Of a stretch of 64,000 nt of DNA, positions 1-7,010 are shown in pieces. The translations under genes and the position numbers were made by a program. Source of the DNA: JASLDZ01 sp964244065 (GTDB taxonomy: Bacteria; Pseudomonadota; Alphaproteobacteria; Caulobacterales; Caulobacteraceae); the NCBI GenBank assembly GCA_964244065.1, contig CAXTHH010000004.1:124001-188000 (forward strand). Direction: 5' to 3'. Positions within the stretch are counted from its first letter, which is position 1; every line of letters begins with the position of its first letter. The notes beneath the pieces are model-generated. The model was not told the origin of the DNA and did no database searches. It saw only the letters and a list, made by a program, of their open reading frames with translations.

Positions 1-234
1 ATGGAACGACGCCTTCCCTAGTGCGCGCACAGATGGGCCGCAAAGCTCAGATGGGAGGGTTCTTCGTGTCCGCGACCTGTGTGGTCGGCTAGGCGGGCGA
101 CGGCAGGCCTCGTGCCCGCAAGCGGACCTTCAACGGGTCACCTGAGAGTCAGACTGCTCCTCGGCCCGTGCAGTCGAAGGCACCGGTTTTTGCGGGTGTG
201 AGCCAGGGCTGAGTTTCGGCAGCCCGCGAGTGAG

Positions 235-1533
235 TCAGCGGGGAGTCGATCTCTCATGATCAACGTCTTTGGCCCGCGGGCCCAACGTCTTTCCGATCCG
301 AGGATCGGGCGGCGTCGGGTCAAGCGCATCGTCCCCGATCCGGCGCGACGGAAGGTTAGGCCAAGCCCGCTCTGTCACTACACCGCCCTTCTTCCGCGTG
401 CCATGGTCAGTGATGAAGACGGACAATCCCTCCTGCGCCGCCCGCAGGTGATCGCCCAGGAGCTTGGCGCGGGTGATGTAGCCGGCGTTCACGCCGGGGA
501 CGCTGTGGTTCATCAGGAGATGCATGTCGATTTCGGAGAGGCCCGCGGCTTGGCCGAGGGTCCGGTAGCTCTGGCGCAGGTCGTTACCCCATTTGAACAG
601 GCGGGCGCGGGGATCCTTGTGCTCGATCATGTGACCGGGCGTGCTGTCGGCGGCGAAGATCCAGGTGTCGGCGGCCTCGGGATGGAGGACGCGGCTTACG
701 CGCATGGCGCGGATCAGGCAGCGGATCATCGGCCGGGAAAGGGGAATGTCGAAGGCGCGCTTGGCTCCGCCCTTGGGGCGCGGGATGTGGAGGACGCGCC
801 GTTGCAGGTCGAGGTCTTCGACCCGCGCCTGCATCAGCGCGCCGGGGCGCGAGCCGGACAGGAGCGTGAAGAGGTGAAACTCGCGGCGGATCGGGTGGCG
901 CAGCCGTCCCGCCTCCCGGAACCAGCGGGGAAGGTCCTCAATACCCATAGCGGTGTCCCGGCGGCGCTGGATGTTCCAGTCGACGCCGCTTGTCGGGTTG
1001 TCGGCGGGCAGGTCGCGCGCGAGCCGCCGGGCGTGGTTGTAGATAGCCCGCAGCGTCCGCATCGCGCCGTTGGCGGCGTAGGGACCGTTTGCGACCGTGA
1101 TCCGGTCGTGCCGTTCGGCGACCATCCGGGGGTTGTCACCCAGCACCTTCAGCGGCGTATCGAGCCAGTCAGCCAGGACGCGCTCGACGTGGTCGGCATA
1201 GCCCCGGATCGTCGCTTCGCTGCGCTCCTTCCGCTGCATGTGAGCGATGCGGTAGCGCCCCCAGGCCTCCCTGAGGGTCACGTCGGCTACCGGCGGCGGC
1301 TTCGGCGGCACGACGATCAGCTCGCCCTTGGCGATCTTCGCCAGCATCGCCTTGGCCTGCACGCGCGCGTCACGCGTCGTGATCTCGCCAGCGTTCCCGA
1401 TCTTCACCTTTTTGTGGTGACGCTTGCCGTCCTGCCAGCACTCGCCTTGCACGGTGAACGTCTTGCGCTTGGCGCCGACGACGACGAAAAAGCCGCGCAG
1501 CTCCTCGTCGCGCACGATATATTGCCCCTGCAC
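235..1533 (-). CDS. Tyrosine recombinase (phage/island integrase)
   Basis: Site-specific recombinase that would integrate or excise an element at a tRNA gene. Counting from the GTG at 1533, the C-terminal catalytic domain shows R229 (box I, SGSRPGAL), K254, an NDLR motif at 317-320, H343 (LLMNHS) and nucleophile Y352; the usual HxxR histidine is therefore Asn317. The middle (about 85-170) fits a core-binding domain. The family N-terminus continues upstream: the same frame is open to 1671 and encodes an arm-binding-like stretch (IGELDLSELRANLTDRTVD), but it contains no ATG, GTG or TTG. The ATG at 1649 lies in another frame and stops after 20 codons, suggesting a one-base loss in an A-run near 1608. 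A 12-bp tandem duplication sits in this same stretch. The protein may be inactive. It reads away from the att-like repeat 235 bp upstream. Confidence 0.85.
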   Translation of the reverse strand: MQGQYIVRDEELRGFFVVVGAKRKTFTVQGECWQDGKRHHKKVKIGNAGEITTRDARVQAKAMLAKIAKGELIVVPPKPPPVADVTLREAWGRYRIAHMQRKERSEATIRGYADHVERVLADWLDTPLKVLGDNPRMVAERHDRITVANGPYAANGAMRTLRAIYNHARRLARDLPADNPTSGVDWNIQRRRDTAMGIEDLPRWFREAGRLRHPIRREFHLFTLLSGSRPGALMQARVEDLDLQRRVLHIPRPKGGAKRAFDIPLSRPMIRCLIRAMRVSRVLHPEAADTWIFAADSTPGHMIEHKDPRARLFKWGNDLRQSYRTLGQAAGLSEIDMHLLMNHSVPGVNAGYITRAKLLGDHLRAAQEGLSVFITDHGTRKKGGVVTERAWPNLPSRRIGDDALDPTPPDPRIGKTLGPRAKDVDHERSTPR

Positions 1534-1767
1534 CGACGGCGGGAGACGATCGACGGTTCGGTCCGTCAGGTTCGCGCGCAGCTCGCTCAGGTCCAGCTCC
1601 CCGATTTTAAGACGGGTTTTAAGACGGGGTTTGCACCCTCGGAAAACATGAGGGTGGGTTACGAGGTAACCCTACGCCGAAATCGAAATGCGTTCAAGAA
1701 CAACGACTTCATAGTGTTCTGGCGTGCTCTGGCGAACCCTGTTCGGAGGCGATTTGATTGGCTACGA

Positions 1768-1806
1768 ATCTGAGGGTCGGACGTTCGGATCGTTCCGGGC
1801 GCGCCA
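1768..1806 (+). repeat. Left tRNA-Arg 3' fragment (att-like direct repeat)
   Basis: A 39-bp segment matching the 3' part of a bacterial tRNA-Arg(ACG): end of the anticodon arm, variable loop, T-arm with a TTCGGAT loop, acceptor 3' strand CGGGCGC, discriminator G and CCA. Just upstream, CTACGAA (1762-1768) preserves an ACG anticodon loop, but there is no pairing 5' anticodon, D-arm or acceptor sequence, so this is not a complete tRNA. It is repeated at 13507-13545 in the same orientation with two mismatches. It lies in the 369-bp gap between the integrase and the vsr remnant, which holds no other recognisable feature. Confidence 0.8.
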
Positions 1807-1902
1807 AACTTTCTAATATTTTAGCCACTTAAGCGGCTCGCTGTTTAGCTTTGGACTGTAAGGGCTCGTTCGGGGCAACAAGCTGCCTTCGACTCCTGCG
1901 CC

Positions 1903-2445
1903 TTACGGCATCACCCACGCTCCGCGCTGCGCGCACCGCAACCCGCCGGCTAGATCAGACGGTGACTCGGCCAGCGGTTGGCCGCGGCTCGCGGGCTCTT
2001 CGGCGATGTCGCCGCTGACGCAGCTCCAGGAGACAAAGTCGATCAGCTCCCTTGCAAGCACGTCGGGGGCGAGACGTCTCCGTCCCCTCAATGCGCACTC
2101 CAAGACGTCCAGGACCCGCTAGCCCAAGTCGCGCAGACTGACGCGCGCTGCCGCGTCGCGTGCGCAGTTGGCGGCGATCTTCGTCGCCCAGAAATCCGGA
2201 CGCGTGGCAGGCATGCGAAACAGCGAGCAGCCATGGCCGTGCCAGAAGCAGCCGTTCACGAATACGGCTGCTTGGTGCTTTGGGAGGACAACGTCCGGAC
2301 GACCGCGCAGATCGCGGTGGTGCAGGCGATAGCGATAGCCCCGCGCGTGAAGCAGCTGCCTTATCAGCAGTTCGGGCGCAGTATCTTTGGAGCGCACGCG
2401 GCTCATGTTCAGCCGCCGCTGCTCGGGTGTCAGCCTATCCGCCAC
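1903..2445 (-). pseudogene. vsr: Very-short-patch repair endonuclease (Vsr), broken by an amber codon
   Basis: Vsr nicks 5' of the T in T:G mismatches arising by deamination of 5-methylcytosine. The reading frame starts at a GTG (2443-2445) followed by ADRLTPEQRRLNMSRVRSKD, then RGRPDVVLPKH with the catalytic Asp and VNGCFWHGHGC with the metal/active-site histidines, all typical of Vsr. At 2119-2121 (TAG on the minus strand) the frame is interrupted exactly where the family has a Trp (LG-W-RVL). The same frame continues with RVLDVLECALRGRRRL and ends at 1903. A single TGG-to-TAG change therefore removes the C-terminal third. No cytosine methyltransferase is visible beside it. An amber suppressor or a sequencing error are the alternatives. 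Confidence 0.85.
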
Positions 2446-2712
2446 CCGATCCCGCCAAAGAGCGGCGCCAGCGTCCTCGTCGGATTCGCCGACCGGCAGT
2501 GCGACGGCGAGCCCCGCGGGGACCGGCGGGAAAGCCATGGCTAACGCGTCGAAATCGTCCGTTCCCTGCCGCACGACCGCAACCCCGTTGCGGAAGTCAC
2601 CTTCGACGCTCGCGACGATCCCGGCGTGCAGCAGCCGCTCACGTTGACGTCCGACAAACGTCATCACGATCGGGCGGCCGCCCTCATTACGGCCAACCGA
2701 GCGCAGCAGCAT
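2446..2712 (-). other. Unrecognised open frame upstream of vsr
   Basis: The vsr frame is open upstream of its GTG start for about 90 further codons, beginning MLLRSVGRNE and ending ALWRDR. The composition is protein-like rather than random, but I do not recognise a family. It may be the 3' end of another disrupted gene, since intact sequence ends abruptly at both sides and the heme-peroxidase remnant begins just upstream. Confidence 0.25.
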
Positions 2713-2759
2713 GAAGTCTTTGCTATCGAGAAGGCCGCATGCGCCGGCTTCGATCTTTT

Positions 2760-3563
2760 TGCCGCCGAGCCGCCAGCGTAGAAGAAGTCTCGCCGGTCAG
2801 GCGCGGTCGTCGCGCCCGGAAGTGTGCTGTCGAGTGGGTGCGCCCATGCCTGCGCGCGGCCGCCTCGCAGATAGGTCAGGCCAGTCTGCTCGATCGAATC
2901 GGGGGCATAGAACTGAGTGTCGAGAACGCCGTCGGCGTAGAGCAGGCAAGGGTACTCCTGCCCATTGGCGTTCCTGGACTTCAGTTGGCCGTCCTGCCCA
3001 CTTCAGAGCGCCCAGGTGCTAGGCTCGTCGAGCCCGTATATTCGGCAGAGATCGATCTGGTGATTTGAGGTGATTCGCCGCGTGTCTGTCGGATGGGTGC
3101 GTAGAAAGCTGTCCGTGAACCACTGAGCGAAAAAGCAGAAGAGCAAGCTCGAGCGTGGGTTCGGGGTCATCGCGCTCAGTCTCTGCAAGAGGTCGACGAC
3201 CTTGGCTTCATCCGGGACGACCCGAGTGTCCGTGCCGCTCCGCGGGGGGGGGGGTGACGCCCTGTGAAGCCGCGATCGAAAAGGCTTGGCCAGGATGTGT
3301 AATCGCTCACCCTGCTAGGAACCGACCTCGCCGCGCCGCGTGGTGCCGTCACCGGGAACCTGTGAACCGCCCGCGTGGCGGGCACGCTCGGGCTCCACAA
3401 AGTGGAAACGGTGCGGGCGTGGCGTTGTGCTCGACGCCAGCCTGCCGATCAGCCATCGGTTCACGAGCCGCAGGACTGGAGGGAACGCCTCCAGGAGAGA
3501 GATCAGCCCCTTCGACATTCCCGCCTCCGGCCTGCCGTAGACATGGAACTCTCCTCGCGACAT
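2760..3563 (-). pseudogene. Decayed heme peroxidase (animal/cyclooxygenase-like family)
   Basis: Pieces of one protein in order but in different frames. Near 3563-3440 is an N-terminal block (LLEAFPPVLRLVNRWLIGRL). Near 3310-3250 is DYTSWPSLFDRGFTGRH. At 3188-3003 is FFAQWFTDSFLRTHPTD followed by TSNHQIDLCRIYGL, the most diagnostic segment of bacterial heme peroxidases of the animal type. At 3003-3005 there is an in-frame TGA where an Arg (CGA) is expected, after which the same frame reads GQDGQLKSRNANGQEYP and RRDFFYAGGSAA. An 11-G homopolymer (3244-3254) lies inside. The catalytic C-terminal half is missing. At least one frameshift, one nonsense codon and a truncation show it is dead. The family assignment is from motif recognition only. 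Confidence 0.6.
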
Positions 3564-3816
3564 TCAGGCAAGCGTCAAGGCGCAGCTTGCGGAGCGACCC
3601 TCCGTGATCTGCGTGGGATACTTAGCGACGGGTCTGGATTGCCGAGCTACTGCGCGCCAGCAGCGGCCCCTGGCTTTGCTCCAGCAAGTGGACCTTGCGC
3701 ATGGCCCAGCCGGCGCCAGCTTGCGGACAGAGTACCGAGGCCATTCGTCGGCGCACCTGGATCACCGCGGCTCGCCCGCCGTTCCAGAGTTGCACCCCCT
3801 CGCGTGAAAGCTCCTC

Positions 3817-4332
3817 ATGACCTCGAACGAAACACAGACCGGCGGCGCCCTAGCCCCGGCAGCCGCCCTGGCTGTCGTCGCCTGCGCTTTCGCCTTGACC
3901 GCCTGGTCGGGGAAAAGGTTTTCTCCCACTCCGGATCACCCGCAAATCCGCCGTTGGTATCGTCGCCTCGACAAGCCCGGCATCACGCCGCCGGGGCCGG
4001 CGTTCGGAGCGGCGTGGGGGACCATCGAGTCGGTTCTAGCCTACGGCGGCTATCGCCTCTTACGCCGACCCTCCACACCACGCCGCAACGCTGCGGTGGG
4101 GCTGTGGCTGTTGAACAATCTCCTCATCGCGGGCTGGAGCGGGCTGTTCTTTGGTGGTCGCGCTCTAGGGCCGAGCGCCATCGCATCGGGTGGGATGATC
4201 GCTGTCGCCGGGGGCTACGCGCTCGTCGCAACCAAGACCGACAAGGTCGCCGCGCTGACCGCTCTGCCGCTCGTCGGATGGCTTGGCTTCGCCACCTTTC
4301 TCGCTGAAGAGGTGTGGCGGCGGAATGACTAA
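3817..4332 (+). CDS. tspO: TspO/MBR family membrane protein
   Basis: Five-helix membrane protein that binds tetrapyrroles and cholesterol-like ligands; in Rhodobacter it tunes pigment gene expression in response to oxygen and light. The 171-residue product has the family signature W-x-R-x-L-x-KPGITPPGPAFGAAWG around residues 46-70, followed by hydrophobic segments rich in Trp (LWLLNNLLIAGWSGLFFGG) and an acidic C-terminal end (AEEVWRRND). A hydrophobic N-terminal helix precedes the signature. It is preceded by 250 bp without a recognisable gene, and its 3' end overlaps the tail of the convergent LytTR frame by about 200 bp. The light-related neighbours make a photobiological role attractive but unproven. 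Confidence 0.85.
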   Translation: MTSNETQTGGALAPAAALAVVACAFALTAWSGKRFSPTPDHPQIRRWYRRLDKPGITPPGPAFGAAWGTIESVLAYGGYRLLRRPSTPRRNAAVGLWLLNNLLIAGWSGLFFGGRALGPSAIASGGMIAVAGGYALVATKTDKVAALTALPLVGWLGFATFLAEEVWRRND

Positions 4333-5341
4333 GGCTGTTCCGCGCCAGGAGCCGACGTTGGCTCACATGCCGAAAGCCGCCGTCTGATGTGTCTAGACGT
4401 TCGCCTGCAGCCCCATCCAGAACCTCACGCAGCTTAGGCAGGCGCGATTGGCTGACTGACAGCTCATTCTCGTCGGCGAGGTATAGGCGCCAGCGACGAC
4501 CTTCGCGCTCCAGACGGTGGGCGTAGGCGAGGTTGGCGATGGCCGAGCGATGAACGCGCAGGAAGTTTGAGGGCAGCTGCGCGGCCAACCGGTCGAGACG
4601 CTCAGCATGCAGCACGGTTCGCCCACCAACGAGACGCAGCTCGACGTAGTCGTCGGCGCCGACTGCGGAGACGATGTTCCGTAGGGGAACAAACTCGACG
4701 CCGCGCGCCGTGGCGATGGTGAGCCGGTCGGGCTGACTGGCGGCGCTGACCAGGGCCGCTTCCCGGCCCCGATCTTCTTGAGCCAAGCGGACGACCTCGG
4801 CGGCCAGCAGCGGCAAGACGAGTGCTGCGGCCAGCAGGAAAAACGACACGTCGACCAGCCACTCAGGAAGACTGACGGCCAGGGCCAGGAAAAGCGCGAG
4901 GTAAGCCAGCATGGAGCGAGCAGCCGATTGGCGCGTCCAAACGCCAGCCGAAGCCGCAGCCCCGGCCAGCACCACTCCCACCAACAGAGCGATGCTCGTC
5001 TTCCAGTCAAACCCTGGCGCCAAGCTGGCTGCACCCACCCCGACTAGCGCCAGGATCGTCAAGCGGCCGCGCATCTTGGGCAGGAAGCGACCAGCGGCGT
5101 AGGAGGCGAGGAGCACCGAGAACGCCGCGGAGAGCAGCCACACCGCAACCAGCCGCCAAGCGTGGACCGGATAGGGGTACGCCAACAAGTGGCGGAGGTT
5201 CTCGACGAAAGCCTGCACGGCCGCCGCCGCCGCTATCCCTGCAAGGGTCAGGCTCGAGGGCTTCCGTCGAAGCGCATAGATGACGCCGAAGCCGAAAGCC
5301 GCGGCGAGCAAGGCTCCCGCAGCCGCGAAGGTGACCGCCAA
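4124..5341 (-). CDS. Membrane-anchored LytTR DNA-binding regulator
   Basis: Transcription regulator with an integral-membrane N-terminal half and a C-terminal LytTR domain. Hydrophobic segments include TFAAAGALLAAAFGFGVIYA, AWRLVAVWLLSAAFSVLLAS, ILALVGVGAASLA, IALLVGVVLAGAA and YLALFLALAV. The LytTR domain runs from DRLTIATARGVEFVPLRNIV through DDYVELRL and FLRVHRSAIANL to SVSQSRLPKLREVL. The start is uncertain: the frame is open to 5530, and TTG at 5341 just before the first helix is the best guess; it would overlap the start of the divergent hydrolase by about 10 bp. The frame has no stop after the LytTR domain until 4124, adding about 90 Arg/Ser-rich residues antisense to tspO; this tail is probably due to loss of the original stop. 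Such membrane LytTR proteins often repress adjacent genes. Confidence 0.75.
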   Translation of the reverse strand: MAVTFAAAGALLAAAFGFGVIYALRRKPSSLTLAGIAAAAAVQAFVENLRHLLAYPYPVHAWRLVAVWLLSAAFSVLLASYAAGRFLPKMRGRLTILALVGVGAASLAPGFDWKTSIALLVGVVLAGAAASAGVWTRQSAARSMLAYLALFLALAVSLPEWLVDVSFFLLAAALVLPLLAAEVVRLAQEDRGREAALVSAASQPDRLTIATARGVEFVPLRNIVSAVGADDYVELRLVGGRTVLHAERLDRLAAQLPSNFLRVHRSAIANLAYAHRLEREGRRWRLYLADENELSVSQSRLPKLREVLDGAAGERLDTSDGGFRHVSQRRLLARNSLSHSAATPLQRERWRSQAIRRAAERSARRPCRSWLRRARSPRRQRSSHPMRWRSALERDHQRTARSSPR

Positions 5342-6782
5342 TAGCGGCGCGCGGGACGCCCACGTCCCTCGCCGCGCGATCCTCGCGGCCGCACTCGCCT
5401 TTCCCACTCTGTCGCGGGCTCGTGCAGGGGAGCCCTTCCGCTTCAAAGGCTGGCGCGGCCAGGAGGTGGATGCCGAGCGCGGGGCCTTCGAGGTTTCAGA
5501 GGATCGCCGCGATCTCCGTTCGCGACGCATCAGGCTGACCTATGTGCGCTTCCCGTCAACGGCCGCGAGGCCCGGACCCCCGATCGTCTATCTGGCAGGC
5601 GGGCCGGGCGTCACCGGGACGGGGGCCGCCGCGGGTCCTCGCTTCCCCATCTTCCAGGCGTTGCGCCAGGTCGCGGACGTGATCGCTTTCGACCAGCGCG
5701 GCACGGGCGCTGCGAACGCCATTTCCCGCCGGCCGCGTACCCCAGGACCCCCGCCTCCGCTGACGCGCGAAGGGCTGAGGGCCTACTTCCGCGACGAGCT
5801 CGGCCGCGCTTGGACCGACTGGACCCGAGCCGGCGTCTCCATGCGCGGCTACAACACCGAACAGAGCGCCGACGATGTGGACGATCTACGCCGGCATCTC
5901 GGCGCCGAACAGCTCGACCTCTGGGGCATCAGCTATGGGACGCACCTGGCGCTCTCGGTGCTGAAGCGGCACGGCGACCGGGTGCGCCGCGTGGCCCTCG
6001 CCAGCCTCGAGGGCCAGGACCAGACCGTGAAGCGCCCCGGGCGCGTGGACGCGTATTTCGACCGCGTTGATGCTCTGCTCGCCACCGATCCGAAGGCCCG
6101 CGCCGTGGTCCCGGACCTGCCGGCGCTGATGCGCCACGTTCACGAAGGATACGAGGTCAAACCCGTGCGTGTGACCGTGACGCTCGCCGGCGCTCCGGCC
6201 GAGGTGGAGGTCGGCGGCTTCGCAATTCAGATGGTGGCGGGCGGCCTGATCGCCGATCCCCGCATCTTGAGCCTGCTGCCCGCCCTCTACCGAGGGCTGG
6301 CAGCGGGTCAGACCTCCGGGTTGGCTCCCTTTCTCGCTGACATGGATGGCCTGCTGACGGTCACGGGCATGCCAGAGGTCATGGATCTCGCGTCGGGGAT
6401 CTCTGCCGGCCGGTTGGCGCAAGTCAGGCGTGAGGCGCGAACCGCCGTCCTAGGGGACGCGCTGAACTTCCCCATGCCGCAGCTGCTGGGCGCCGTTCCG
6501 GGCGTGGATCTCGGTCCCGCTTTTCGCGCCCCTCTGCGCCTTCACCACCCCGCCCTGCTAGTGGCCGGCTCGCTCGATGGCCGCACGCCGCTCGAGGAGC
6601 AGGCGGAGGTCGCCGCCCAATTTAAGCATAAATCGCAGATCCTCGTCGAGAACGCCGGTCACAATGTCTGGGAAGCTCATCCGGACTTGCAGGCGCGACT
6701 GGTCGAGTTCTTCTCCGCGGCGGAGCCCGCTGCTGCTGCGACCACGCTGAGGCTGCCTCCACCGACGTTCCGCATGGGTTGA
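5331..6782 (+). CDS. Exported alpha/beta-hydrolase, S33 peptidase-like
   Basis: Serine hydrolase resembling proline iminopeptidase/tripeptidyl aminopeptidases. The oxyanion region is IVYLAGGPGVTG, the nucleophile elbow is GISYGT, the acid lies in VAGSLDGRTPLEEQ and the catalytic His in ENAGHNVWE. The upstream ATG at 5280 is in frame, but GTG at 5331 is preferred because it places a positively charged start and a hydrophobic core (AILAAALAFPTLSRARA) in a signal-peptide position, with cleavage before GEPF. It is divergent from and slightly overlaps the LytTR gene, so the two may share a regulatory region. The substrate is unknown. Confidence 0.8.
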   Translation: MTANSGARDAHVPRRAILAAALAFPTLSRARAGEPFRFKGWRGQEVDAERGAFEVSEDRRDLRSRRIRLTYVRFPSTAARPGPPIVYLAGGPGVTGTGAAAGPRFPIFQALRQVADVIAFDQRGTGAANAISRRPRTPGPPPPLTREGLRAYFRDELGRAWTDWTRAGVSMRGYNTEQSADDVDDLRRHLGAEQLDLWGISYGTHLALSVLKRHGDRVRRVALASLEGQDQTVKRPGRVDAYFDRVDALLATDPKARAVVPDLPALMRHVHEGYEVKPVRVTVTLAGAPAEVEVGGFAIQMVAGGLIADPRILSLLPALYRGLAAGQTSGLAPFLADMDGLLTVTGMPEVMDLASGISAGRLAQVRREARTAVLGDALNFPMPQLLGAVPGVDLGPAFRAPLRLHHPALLVAGSLDGRTPLEEQAEVAAQFKHKSQILVENAGHNVWEAHPDLQARLVEFFSAAEPAAAATTLRLPPPTFRMG

Positions 6783-6840
6783 TCCGGAGGTCTGTTCAGG
6801 CCGAAGGGGTGTTCGGAAGGAGCCCAGATCGCGGCGGCCC

Positions 6841-6957
6841 TTAGTTCACCGGCAGCACGTCATAGGCCGCTTCGCGCCATCTGCGGACCTTAGGGTCGCG
6901 CCAGAAAGGCGACTCCGGCGCTCGCGGCTGGTTGATGCCGCCTGAGCGGTGAGCCAC
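6841..6957 (-). CDS. Possible 38-residue protein or 3' gene fragment
   Basis: A GTG-initiated frame coding 38 residues with protein-like composition (PESPFWRDPKVRRWREAAYD, ending VLPVN). No Shine-Dalgarno sequence is visible, and the frame is open a little further upstream, so it may be the surviving 3' end of a lost gene, in keeping with the other remnants in this block. I do not recognise the family. Confidence 0.25.
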   Translation of the reverse strand: MAHRSGGINQPRAPESPFWRDPKVRRWREAAYDVLPVN

Positions 6958-7010
6958 GCTCGCACGGGACGCAGCCGGCTCGCTGCGTGAGCCACCAACA
7001 TGGAGGCACT

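Noticed and set aside
1..234. Possible gene or intact tRNA at the left edge
   Set aside because: No coding frame or cloverleaf could be supported; the intact tRNA is presumed to lie further left.
256..1773. 505-codon plus-strand ORF over the integrase
   Set aside because: Antisense shadow of the recombinase in GC-rich DNA; no family motifs and the opposite strand has all catalytic residues.
3564..3816. Coding remnant upstream of tspO
   Set aside because: A short plus-strand frame (3604-3807) has no ribosome site or recognisable similarity.
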